64,000 nt of DNA, taken from Streptomyces flavofungini. Its GTDB lineage: Bacteria; Actinomycetota; Actinomycetes; Streptomycetales; Streptomycetaceae. The stretch is from contig NZ_BMVR01000007.1 of assembly GCF_014650815.1 (NCBI RefSeq), positions 378,976 through 442,975 on the forward strand, written 5' to 3'. The position numbers were made by a program, and so were the translations under genes. A model generated the notes under the pieces. That model searched no databases. It had not been told where the DNA came from and saw nothing but the letters and a program-made list of their open reading frames with translations. Positions within the stretch are counted from its first letter, which is position 1, and the number at the start of each line of letters is the position of its first letter. Below are positions 36,750 through 44,624 of the stretch, piece by piece.

Positions 36750-36845
36750 TCAGCCCATGCCGAGGCTGCTGTGCGAGCTGTTGGCGCACGGCCACAGGGA
36801 GGGGGTCTCCTCCTCCAGCTCCTGCAGGTCCAAGATCTCCGACAT
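36750..36845 (-). CDS. Lanthipeptide-like precursor peptide 1
   Basis: A 31-residue peptide gene. It begins MSEILDLQELEEET, continues P-SLWPCANS and ends SHSSLGMG. It has one Cys (position 20) and five Ser/Thr in the core region after Thr14. Its strong ribosome site GGAGGAGGTGA lies within the last codons of the preceding LanKC-like gene (stop at 36851), only five bases from this ATG. The sequence is clearly paralogous to precursor 2. Leader length is unusually short (about 13-15 residues) for a class III peptide. Confidence 0.9.
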   Translation of the reverse strand: MSEILDLQELEEETPSLWPCANSSHSSLGMG

Positions 36846-36850
36846 CCGAA

Positions 36851-39454
36851 TCACCTCCTCCCGTCGGCTCGTGGGAACGTCGGCCGCGGGTCGAGGTAGG
36901 GCAGGACGGGCCCGCCTCCCCCGAACGCGGAGTCCAGGGCGAGCAGCACACCGGCGGCGCCGGTGGCGAGGTCCGCGGACAGGCGCAGCATCCGGAATCC
37001 CGGGAACGCGAGCTGCCCGCGGTAGGAGTGCGCGTACCAGGCCATGCGGCGCACCTGGGTGCGCACGGCCTCCCGGTCGCCGGGGCCGTCCATGGCGGTG
37101 AGCACCGCGATGGCACCCGCGCGGCCGCGCAGCAGCCCGGAGTTGCGCACGTACAGGGCGCGGCAGGTGTGCCGCACGGCGGCCAGTGCGGAGCTCCGGC
37201 CCGGGGCGGGCCGGTGCCGCAGCAGCGCCCGCAGCGGGAAGGCGAGCCCGCCGCTGCCGCCGTGCAGGTACGGCAGGTGATGGGTGCCGTCGAAGAGCGT
37301 GAGGGCGCCGTCGGGTCCGGTCGTGCAGCGGGCGATGTCGAACCCGAGCGCGCGGTCGGCGAGCTCCAGGAACCGGGCCCCGCCGCCCTGTTCGTACAGG
37401 TGCAGGAAGAGCAGGGCGATCCCGGCCGGGCCGTGCAGCAGGCCGTAGGGCGGGGGAGTGCCGGCCCGGGGGACGGGCGGACCGTCCACGACGAGCGCGG
37501 CGAGGTCGTCGGCGATGTGCAGGGCGCCGTCGTGGAGCGCGGTGTCCCCGGTGAGGCGCGCGAACCGCAGCAGGTTCAGGGCGATCCCGGCCTGCCCGCC
37601 CGCCAGGTCCGGGCGGACCACGCGGGCGTCGAGCGGACGGGAGCGTTCGAGGACACCGAGGGCCCGGTCGCGGTGGCCGAGCAGGTCCAGGGTGAGGGCT
37701 ACGCCGTGCAGTCCGTCGTAGAGGCCGGGGCGGGGGTCGGGATCGCGTGTCGCCGCGTCCGCGAGCCAGTCGGCGTACTCCCCGGGGACCGGCTCGCCCA
37801 CCTGGTGCAGCGCGTAGAGGACCCCGGCCGCGCCGTGGCCGAACGACGTCCCGCCGAGGCCTGCCGGGCCGAACGGCGTGCCCGGGAAGAGACGGTCCGT
37901 GCGTTCGGGCGTGGCCATGGCGTGCAGCCCGGCCACCAGCCGCGCGCGCAGGGCGGGCCAGTCGGGGCGCTCCGCGGCGAGGGCGCCGGCGTCGTCAGCG
38001 GCCTCGGTGCCCTTGGCGCCTGCCCCCTGGCGCAGGCGCGACAGCAGGGTGGCGCCGAACTCCGGCGGGACGGGGTAGAGCTCGTCGACGGTCTCCGTGA
38101 GGACACGCAGCGTCGCGGGGTCGCGGTGCGGCACGGGCAGCAGCAGCCACAGCCGCAGCGTGTCGAGCAGATGCGTGTGGGCGGCGCCGCCGCGCAGGCC
38201 GACCGGGGCGGTGAAGCCTTCCTCGCCGACGCTCGGGGGCCGGTCGTCCTTCAGGTCCGTCGCGGAGCGGAGGCGGGTGAGGACGACGCTGCCGTCGGGG
38301 CGCAGGACGATGTGCTCCGGATGGAGCTCGCCGAGGCGGACGCCGCGCCGCTTGAGGGAGTCCAGGGCGTCGCCGACACGGTCGGCGACGTCGAGGGCCC
38401 ACTTCGTGTAGTCCGCGGCCTCGTGCTGCGCGCGGTCCTCCGTCGTCAGCGGGAAGGCGGCGGCCGCCGCTTCGGCGAGACTGCGGCCCTCGGGGTCCTC
38501 GACGGCGAGGAAGTGGTGGCCCGCGCGGATGTGGTGGCCGACGATGCCCGGCACGCAGTCCAGGTGCGCGAGGCGTTCCAGGAGCGCGCGTTCGCGGGTG
38601 AGGCGGGTGACGGCGTCGTCGCCGCGCACGTCCAGACCGGCGTGGGGGCGTGCCTCGTGCAGGACGACGGGCCGGTCCGTGGCCGAGTCGGTGGCGCGGT
38701 ACGTGCCGTCGCCGGTGGTCAGCGACACGGCGCGCACACTGCGGTAGGGGAACGGGGACCGCGGCGGTGCGAGCAGCGCCTCCAGGTCGGCGCGCAGGAC
38801 CTCGGGCAGGGCCACCCAGTCCGGGAGGCGGAAGACCGGGCGCCGGTCCTCGGGCACGAGCGTGCCGTCGGGCCGCTCCAGGGCGGGCACCAGGTCGTGC
38901 TCGTCGCCGGGGGCGCTCGGGTGGCCACCGGCGGGACATCGCCGGTTCTCCGCGGCGGCATGACGTACGTACAGGGGGCCCGAGCCGTGGCGCAGCGCGC
39001 CCGGGACGTAGGGGCCGGGCAGCGGTGCGAGGAGGGCCGTCAAGTCACGGAGGGCCGCGGCGAGTTCGGTCTCGTCGGCCGGGTAGAGGACCATCAGGTC
39101 GGCGCTGGTGAGGCGGTCGGCGCGGACGTCGGCGAGGGCGCGGGCGGCGGTCACGCTCCGGACCAGGTCGCAGCCGATGCCCCGGTGCACGCAGTACTCC
39201 CGGACGACCTCCGCTGTCCGCTCCAGGTGGGGCAGCGTCACCGAGACGTGGATCCGCCAGCCCTGGCCGGGCGGTCGCGCGGCGGGCGGCCGCAGCCGCA
39301 CCCACCATCCGGCCTCCGTGCGCCGCCAACCGCGCGGCGGCTCGCGCAGGACGGCGGACAGCCGGTCCGAGGAGGCGTCGGCCAGCCGCTCCGGGAATTC
39401 GAAGAAGTCGGGGTCCGCGCGGTAGAAGCGGTCGTAGTCCTGAAGTTTCATCAC
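36851..39454 (-). CDS. LanKC-like protein with degenerate lyase and kinase domains (pseudo-LanKC)
   Basis: An 867-residue full-length paralogue of LanKC. Aligned by eye to the neighbour, WKIH becomes WRIH (Arg67), FKFL becomes CDLV (Asp96), the SGKLVTIYP lysine becomes Asp119, the kinase loop GDLQPGN becomes GELHPEH (Glu376, His381), and VDFE becomes TRLR (Arg394). So lyase lysines, catalytic Asp, Mg-binding Asn and the DFG Asp are all lost. The cyclase-like domain (SFGHGAAGVLYAL, LLHGPAGIALLFLHL) keeps its repeats. The gene has no frameshift. It starts with GTG 39454 or ATG 39451. I infer a non-catalytic or cyclase-only partner of the active LanKC. Confidence 0.88.
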   Translation of the reverse strand: MMKLQDYDRFYRADPDFFEFPERLADASSDRLSAVLREPPRGWRRTEAGWWVRLRPPAARPPGQGWRIHVSVTLPHLERTAEVVREYCVHRGIGCDLVRSVTAARALADVRADRLTSADLMVLYPADETELAAALRDLTALLAPLPGPYVPGALRHGSGPLYVRHAAAENRRCPAGGHPSAPGDEHDLVPALERPDGTLVPEDRRPVFRLPDWVALPEVLRADLEALLAPPRSPFPYRSVRAVSLTTGDGTYRATDSATDRPVVLHEARPHAGLDVRGDDAVTRLTRERALLERLAHLDCVPGIVGHHIRAGHHFLAVEDPEGRSLAEAAAAAFPLTTEDRAQHEAADYTKWALDVADRVGDALDSLKRRGVRLGELHPEHIVLRPDGSVVLTRLRSATDLKDDRPPSVGEEGFTAPVGLRGGAAHTHLLDTLRLWLLLPVPHRDPATLRVLTETVDELYPVPPEFGATLLSRLRQGAGAKGTEAADDAGALAAERPDWPALRARLVAGLHAMATPERTDRLFPGTPFGPAGLGGTSFGHGAAGVLYALHQVGEPVPGEYADWLADAATRDPDPRPGLYDGLHGVALTLDLLGHRDRALGVLERSRPLDARVVRPDLAGGQAGIALNLLRFARLTGDTALHDGALHIADDLAALVVDGPPVPRAGTPPPYGLLHGPAGIALLFLHLYEQGGGARFLELADRALGFDIARCTTGPDGALTLFDGTHHLPYLHGGSGGLAFPLRALLRHRPAPGRSSALAAVRHTCRALYVRNSGLLRGRAGAIAVLTAMDGPGDREAVRTQVRRMAWYAHSYRGQLAFPGFRMLRLSADLATGAAGVLLALDSAFGGGGPVLPYLDPRPTFPRADGRR

Positions 39455-39564
39455 GGCGCGGTCCTTTCAGCCGGAAAGAGGAGCCCGGACCCGGTGCGGG
39501 ACGGTGGTTCGGGGACGGGGCGGTGCGGGGAATCCGGGGGCGCGCCCGGATGGAATACGGACGA

Positions 39565-39597
39565 GTTCCGGACAGGATTCAGCTGCGTTCCGGACAG
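39565..39597 (+). promoter_or_regulatory. Direct repeat upstream of the pseudo-LanKC gene
   Basis: GTTCCGGACAG occurs at 39565-39575 and again at 39587-39597, exactly 22 bases apart, i.e. two helical turns. It lies about 110 bases upstream of the LanKC-like start, in the 309-base gap after the radical SAM gene. Direct repeats with 11- or 22-base spacing are typical binding sites for Streptomyces activators, so this is the best candidate control site for the precursor operon. Confidence 0.5.
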
Positions 39598-39763
39598 CAA
39601 GCGAAAGAGCGGCGGACGGGAAGCGGACGGGGACGGCGGGACGAAGTCCGACCGGCGTCGGCGGCGGAATGACGGACGGTCAGCGGCGGCGGAATGGGTG
39701 ACCGGTGTCGGCCGGGCAATGGGTCGGGTACGAGAGCGATATGACGGCGGAATACCCACCGTG

Positions 39764-40861
39764 TCAGGCGGAGCGCCGACCCGGCGCGCTCTGGGCGATC
39801 GCCCTCGCCGGAGTGATGAATTCCGGCGGATTCGTACGGACCGAACGCCGGTCGAAGCGGGCCAGGTCCTCGGCGGTGCCGAAGTGGCGGTCCATGCGCC
39901 GGACGGCCTCCGCCCAGGTCTCCATGGAGTGCACCGAGGACAGGGTCTCCACGACGAAGGGGTCCTCCAGGCGCGCGAGCGTGCGCTCCCACAGCACCGT
40001 CCCCGGCTCCTCCAGGAGGCTGCCGACGGTCCCCTCGTACACGGGGATCCCGCGCACCAGGCCGTCCGGCTCCACCTGCATCACCAGGGTGTCGACGCGC
40101 CGGGCGACGCGCTCGGGGTTCATCACCAGGTTCATGTTGTCCGTGGTGTAGACGGACACCGTCGGCGGCGCCAGCGTGCGCAGCCGGGAGCGCAGCGTCT
40201 CACTGGTCAGCTCGGTGACCTGGTCGTCGTCGAGGAGCTCGTGCGCGTAGAACTCCAGGCGGCTGGCGAGCCCTTCGGGCACGGCGGCGTTGAACCCCAG
40301 CGTGGTGAGGTGCGGGAACCGGTGCGCGATGTCGGCCGCGAAGGCCTTCAGCTGCGGGAAGTTGCTGCGGATCACCACACAGTCGATGCCGAAGCGCAGC
40401 CGCCCCCGGCCGGCCGCGCTCCGTTCCCCCGCCACCTCGTCGAGGAGTGCCAACGTCGCAAGGACCCGGTCGAAGGAACCCTTGCGGCCCCGGATGCGGT
40501 CGTGCACCTCGGGCGTCGCCCCGTCGAGGCTGACGATCACCTCGTCGAACCGGTCCGCGAGCCGCTCGGCGAGCGCCCGGCTCATCACCCAGCCACTGGT
40601 GTTGATCGACAGCTTCACGCCGCCGGCCCGCAGCCGCTCGGCGACCTCGAACACGCCCCGGACGACGAGCGGTTCGCCTCCGGACAGCGCCACCACCCGC
40701 GGCCCGAGCGCGACCAACGCGTCCGCGACCCGCAGCATGTCCGCCGGCCCGAGCTGTCGCGACGGCCGCCGCCCCGATTCCGAATAGCAGTGCGAGCACC
40801 GCAGGGGGCAGGCGTACGTGGTGTCCCACACGACCACTTCCGGACCGGAACTACGACTCAT
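39764..40861 (-). CDS. Radical SAM protein of the lanthipeptide-like locus
   Basis: A 365-residue radical SAM enzyme. The cluster motif is CPLRCSHCYSESG (Cys-x3-Cys-x2-Cys), followed by the SAM-binding LSGGEPLV and the strand SINTSGWV. The rest follows a normal partial TIM barrel. No additional Cys-rich SPASM or twitch cluster is present in the C-terminal part, which has no Cys after about residue 180. ATG 40861 is preferred, GTG 40870 possible. It is the first gene transcribed leftwards in the locus, 309 bases before the LanKC-like gene, so a peptide modification beyond lanthionine is plausible. Confidence 0.88.
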   Translation of the reverse strand: MSRSSGPEVVVWDTTYACPLRCSHCYSESGRRPSRQLGPADMLRVADALVALGPRVVALSGGEPLVVRGVFEVAERLRAGGVKLSINTSGWVMSRALAERLADRFDEVIVSLDGATPEVHDRIRGRKGSFDRVLATLALLDEVAGERSAAGRGRLRFGIDCVVIRSNFPQLKAFAADIAHRFPHLTTLGFNAAVPEGLASRLEFYAHELLDDDQVTELTSETLRSRLRTLAPPTVSVYTTDNMNLVMNPERVARRVDTLVMQVEPDGLVRGIPVYEGTVGSLLEEPGTVLWERTLARLEDPFVVETLSSVHSMETWAEAVRRMDRHFGTAEDLARFDRRSVRTNPPEFITPARAIAQSAPGRRSA

Positions 40862-40954
40862 GACAGCCACCCGTTCTCGAGGAATCCGCGCTGGCGATTG
40901 AGTTCAGAGTGTTCTCTCCGGCGTCATTCCGCGGCACCCGGGCACCCCCCAAAC

Positions 40955-40978
40955 CGTATGGCGGTTTTCCTCCATACG
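40955..40978 (+). promoter_or_regulatory. Inverted repeat in the divergent promoter region
   Basis: CGTATGG (40955-40961) and CCATACG (40972-40978) form a perfect inverted repeat with a ten-base spacer, located between the radical SAM gene and the sensor kinase gene. The neighbouring bases ACC and GGT extend it imperfectly. It is a good candidate operator for the adjacent NarL-type response regulator. Confidence 0.5.
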
Positions 40979-41022
40979 CGGTGGATTATTTCCGTGGACG
41001 CCCGTCGTGACGAACGCCGATA

Positions 41023-43086
41023 ATGTCGCCCGTGGCAGGCAGAAGCAGGGGGATGTGCCTTGTCGCGGTAAGTGGCGGAGTGTTCATGCTCTGGGCAACG
41101 CTTATCGGGACAACGCAGCTGGAGAACCGGTATGTTCTGCCCTGGGTCCTCGGATCCGTACTACCGTGCTATTTCGCCGGGCTTTTCACCTGGTGGCACG
41201 CCCCGTCGAGCCCCGTGGCCCGCCGCCTCCTGCTGCTCGGCACCTGGCTGTCCGTCGCCATCGCTGTGCGCCACACCACGAACCTGATGATCCGGGAGCT
41301 CGGGTGGCATCTGCGCCCGAAGGTCGGCGGCCCGGTGCTGCCGCTCGACCTCGGCCTCCAGGTCACCCACGAGATGTGCAACCTGGCGGTGAGCATCCTC
41401 ATCCTCCGCCTGCTCGCGCTGCTGCCCGACGGCCGCTACGTCTTCCGCTACGAACGCCACGTCCTGCGTGCCCTGTGGGGACTGCTGGCCCTGCCGATCG
41501 TGCTGCCCCTCGCCGGAGTCCCGCAGAACATCGTCTACTACGTCGTCTTCTACTACCCCGAGGCCTGGCTGCCCGGCCTCGGCGCCGCCCTCCTCGTCCT
41601 GCGCTGCCTGCGCGCCCGCGCCGCCGGACGGTCCGACATCGCCGCCCTGCTGCCCTGGGCCGCGCTCGGCGCCGCCGTCCTGCTGGCCCGTGCCGCCAGC
41701 CGCCTGTTCCGCTCCTGGCAGGGCGAGCAGGGCATGTTCTACTTCATCGGCGCGCTCCTCGGCGCCCTGCCCTACATCCTGATCTCCGTCACCCTCGTCT
41801 ACGCCGCCTTCCGCCACCGGCTGCTCGGCGTCGACATCGTGCTGCGCCCCTCCGCCGTCTACGGCTCGCTGTGGTTCATCATCAACAGCTGGTACCTCGG
41901 CATGGCCCTCACCCTCGGGCTCACCGCCGGGCTGTTCTTCCCCGTCGGTCTGGCCCTGCTGGTCGCCGTCGTCGCCACCGCCCTGTTCCGGCCCCTGCGC
42001 GACCGGCTCGACGCCCTCGTCGAGCGGCGCGTCTTCGGCAAGCGCCTGAGCAGGTTCGAACTCCTCGTCCAGTTCAGCACCACCCTGGAGCACGCCTACG
42101 ACCTCGACCGGCTCGCCCCCCAGCTCGCCACCGGCCTGCGCGACGGCCTCGGCCTGCGCTGGGTGCGCGTCCGGCTCGGCGGCAACGGCCTGCCCCTGTC
42201 CACCGCCGAGGCCGGGGAACGGCCCGCCGCCGCCCGGCCCGTCAAACAGTTCCCGCTCTTCTACGGCGACGACACCCTCGGCCTCATCGAGTACGGCCCC
42301 AAGACCGAGGGCCGCTTCACCCCTGAGGACCACGCCATCGGCGGCACCCTCGCCCGCTCCGCCGCCCTCGCCGTGCACAACGTCCGCCTCGCCGCCGAAC
42401 TGTGCGCCCACGCCGACGAGATGCAGCGCCAGGCCGCCGAACTCGCCGCCTCCCGCGCCCGCATCGTGCACGCCCAGGACACCGAGCGCCGCCGCATCGA
42501 ACGCCGCCTCCACGACGGCATCCAGCAGGACCTGGTCGCCCTCGTCGCGAAGCTCGCCCTCGCCCGCAACCGGCTGCACCGCGGCGGCGGCATCGACAGC
42601 GCCCTCAACGAGATGCAGGACGACGCCTACCGCGTCATCGACGAACTCCGCGAACTCGCCCACGGCATCCACCCGCCCATCCTCACCGACCAGGGCCTCG
42701 TCGCCGCCGTCACCTCCTGCGCCCGCCGCATGCCCATCCCCGTCACCGTCCAGAGCGGGCAGTCCCTGGCCGGCGTGCGCTACGCCCTCGACATCGAGGA
42801 GTCCGCCTTCTACCTGGTCTCCGAAGCCCTCACCAACGTCCTCAAGCACGCCTGCGCCGGACACGTCACCGTCCGCATCACCCGCGCCGACGGTCGTCTC
42901 CAGGTCGAGGTGACCGACGACGGCACGGGCTTCCCCACCGCCACCACCCACGGCTCCGGCCTCACCGGCATGCGGGACCGCACCGAGGCCGTGGGCGGCG
43001 AACTCACCATCACCAGCCGCGCCGGCGCCGGCACCGTCATCCGCGCCCGACTTCCGGAACACGTCAGGGAGGACACCCGTGCCTGA
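41023..43086 (+). CDS. NarL-type sensor histidine kinase
   Basis: A 687-residue membrane kinase. About nine hydrophobic segments fill residues 1-340, for example LLLLGTWLSVAIAV and VGLALLVAVVATALF. A GAF-like region follows (about 345-465), then a HisKA_3 helix ERRRIERRLHDGIQQDLVAL with phospho-His497, and a HATPase domain with VSEALTNVLKHA, VTDDGTGF and GSGLTGMRDR. It starts at ATG 41023 with TAATGT at the start and little leader. It overlaps its response regulator by eight bases and diverges from the lanthipeptide operon. Confidence 0.9.
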   Translation: MSPVAGRSRGMCLVAVSGGVFMLWATLIGTTQLENRYVLPWVLGSVLPCYFAGLFTWWHAPSSPVARRLLLLGTWLSVAIAVRHTTNLMIRELGWHLRPKVGGPVLPLDLGLQVTHEMCNLAVSILILRLLALLPDGRYVFRYERHVLRALWGLLALPIVLPLAGVPQNIVYYVVFYYPEAWLPGLGAALLVLRCLRARAAGRSDIAALLPWAALGAAVLLARAASRLFRSWQGEQGMFYFIGALLGALPYILISVTLVYAAFRHRLLGVDIVLRPSAVYGSLWFIINSWYLGMALTLGLTAGLFFPVGLALLVAVVATALFRPLRDRLDALVERRVFGKRLSRFELLVQFSTTLEHAYDLDRLAPQLATGLRDGLGLRWVRVRLGGNGLPLSTAEAGERPAAARPVKQFPLFYGDDTLGLIEYGPKTEGRFTPEDHAIGGTLARSAALAVHNVRLAAELCAHADEMQRQAAELAASRARIVHAQDTERRRIERRLHDGIQQDLVALVAKLALARNRLHRGGGIDSALNEMQDDAYRVIDELRELAHGIHPPILTDQGLVAAVTSCARRMPIPVTVQSGQSLAGVRYALDIEESAFYLVSEALTNVLKHACAGHVTVRITRADGRLQVEVTDDGTGFPTATTHGSGLTGMRDRTEAVGGELTITSRAGAGTVIRARLPEHVREDTRA

Positions 43087-43168
43087 CCGCCACCCCGTGC
43101 CTGACTCCCACCCCGCTCCCGACCCGCACCTCGCGCCCGACCCCCGCCCTGCTCCCGAGCGCCCCGCA
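43079..43168 (+). repeat. Five 18-bp in-frame repeats at the regulator start
   Basis: The unit GTGCCTGACCGCCACCCC recurs as five head-to-tail copies with increasing divergence. It codes for a six-residue Pro/Asp/His repeat before the receiver domain. The first two copies each begin with GTG, so either could be the initiation codon. Repeats of the same length are found before two other genes in this window. Confidence 0.8.
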
Positions 43169-43843
43169 CCGCTGCGCGTCGTCATCGCCGAGGACCACTA
43201 TCTGGTCCGCGAGGGCACCCGCCGCCTCCTGGAGGACACCGGCGAGGCCGACGTCCTCGCCGCCGTCGGCACGGCAGCCGAACTCCTCGACGCCGTGGCC
43301 CGGCTGCGCCCGGACGTCGTCGTCGCCGACATCCGGATGCCGCCGGGCCACCACACCGAGGGCATCACCGCCGCCCACGCCATCCGCGAGGCCCACCCCG
43401 GCATCGGCGTCGTCGTCCTCTCCCAGCACGCCAACGAAAACTACGCCTTCGACCTCTTCCGGCGCGGCACCGACGGCCTCGCCTACCTCCTCAAGGAACG
43501 CATCGGCGAGGTCGACGAACTCCTGCGCGCCCTGCACGAGGTCGCCGCCGGACGCTCCGTCGTCGACCCGCGCATCGTGGAGGTCCTCATGGGCAGCCAC
43601 GCCCGAGCCGCCGACGCGCCCCTGTCCCGCCTCACCCGCAGGGAACTCGACGTTCTGCGCCACATGGCCGAGGGCAAGACCAACCGCGCGATCGCCGACT
43701 CCCTGCGCCTGTCCGAGTCGACCATCGAGAAGCACGTCAACTCCACCTTCGCCAAGCTGGGCCTCGCCGAAATACCACAACTGCACCGCAGGGTCAGCGC
43801 GGTCCTCGCCTACCTGCGCCACGCACCGCCCGGACCGGAGTGA
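43079..43843 (+). CDS. NarL/LuxR-type response regulator with repetitive N-terminus
   Basis: A 254-residue regulator. After a 30-residue Pro-rich start, the receiver domain shows RVVIAEDHYLVREG, the phospho-acceptor Asp84 in VVADIRMP, VVLSQH and LLKERIG. The LuxR helix-turn-helix is LTRRELDVLRHMAEGKTNRAIADSLRLSESTIEKHV. The GTG start lies in the last codons of the kinase gene. The first codons are five 18-base repeats (PDxHPxP), so GTG 43097 might also serve. Likely regulator of the divergent lanthipeptide operon. Confidence 0.92.
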   Translation: MPDRHPVPDSHPAPDPHLAPDPRPAPERPAPLRVVIAEDHYLVREGTRRLLEDTGEADVLAAVGTAAELLDAVARLRPDVVVADIRMPPGHHTEGITAAHAIREAHPGIGVVVLSQHANENYAFDLFRRGTDGLAYLLKERIGEVDELLRALHEVAAGRSVVDPRIVEVLMGSHARAADAPLSRLTRRELDVLRHMAEGKTNRAIADSLRLSESTIEKHVNSTFAKLGLAEIPQLHRRVSAVLAYLRHAPPGPE

Positions 43844-44624
43844 GCTCGGCCGCGAAGAGCACGCGGCGGCTCGCGCAGGCGGTCACCTCCCGCAGCTCCC
43901 GCAGCCGGGAACGGAAGACGGCGGGATCACCATCGGACTCGGCGGCGAGCTCCGTCACCGAGTCGAGCAGCAGCTCGGTCGTGCGCACCTGCCGTTCACG
44001 CCAGCGATCGGTCACTTCGTAGGCGCACACGGTGAATCCGGCCGCTTCCAGCACCGGACGGTGGTCGGTCACCTGCGGCGGCCGGGCGTCCGGTTGCGTG
44101 TGGAAGTCCCAGGTGGTGCCCACCAGGCGGCTGCCCGGGCGCAGGACGCGGGCGGCCTCCCGGCAGGCCGCGGCCTTGTCGGGGGCGAACAGCAGGGCGT
44201 CGACCGTCATCACCCCGTCCACGGACGCGTCCGCCAGGGGCAGCTCGTCGAACGCCCCGAGGCGGAACTCCGCCCGTCCGGCGGGGGCGGACGACGGCCC
44301 CCGGCCCGCCGCCCGCGCCTGCCGACGAGCGTGCCGCAGCGCGACCGCCGAGACGTCGACCCCGATGAGCCGGGCACCCCGGCGCCCCGATACCCGCAGC
44401 CCCGGCCCGCCGCGCCCGCAGCCCGCGTCCACCAGGACCTGCCCCGCTCCGACTCCCAACACGGCCTCCATGCGGGTCAGTTCGCTGCGGGTGACGTAAC
44501 TGTGGATGTGCAGGTTCTCCGGGTACTCGTGTCCATAGACCTCGCGCCAGACCCGTTCGGTCACCCGGGAGCCGGGGCGGGAGTACGTCCGCTCGTGCCG
44601 TGCCGTCCAGTCGGTGTCCGCCAT
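43794..44624 (-). CDS. Class I SAM-dependent methyltransferase
   Basis: A 276-residue methyltransferase. Motif I is VLVDAGCGRGGPGLRVSGRRGARLIGVDVS; motif II-like region is DGVMTVDALLFAPD and a post-motif is AARVLRPGSRLVGTTWD. ATG 44624 follows GGGGAGAG. The N-terminal SYVTRSELTRMEAVLGV is typical of sterol/ubiquinone-type small-molecule methyltransferases. Its 3' end overlaps the end of the response regulator gene by 50 bases on the opposite strand. Whether it serves the lanthipeptide locus is unknown. Confidence 0.85.
   Translation of the reverse strand: MADTDWTARHERTYSRPGSRVTERVWREVYGHEYPENLHIHSYVTRSELTRMEAVLGVGAGQVLVDAGCGRGGPGLRVSGRRGARLIGVDVSAVALRHARRQARAAGRGPSSAPAGRAEFRLGAFDELPLADASVDGVMTVDALLFAPDKAAACREAARVLRPGSRLVGTTWDFHTQPDARPPQVTDHRPVLEAAGFTVCAYEVTDRWRERQVRTTELLLDSVTELAAESDGDPAVFRSRLRELREVTACASRRVLFAAELTPVRAVRGAGRRGPR

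Noticed and set aside
36588..36845. One precursor gene duplicated by assembly error
   Set aside because: The two genes differ at several leader codons, at their tails, and in their ribosome sites, so they are true paralogues.
36851..39454. Pseudogene status for the degenerate LanKC
   Set aside because: It has no stop or frameshift, good start and ribosome site, and is tightly coupled to the precursor gene. Loss is limited to catalytic residues while the fold is retained.
39764..40861. QueE (7-carboxy-7-deazaguanine synthase) working with the QueD-like gene
   Set aside because: The spacing between cysteines (C-x3-C-x2-C) is the standard form, the size and C-terminus do not suggest QueE, and it is transcribed with the LanKC genes 4 kb away from the QueD-like gene.
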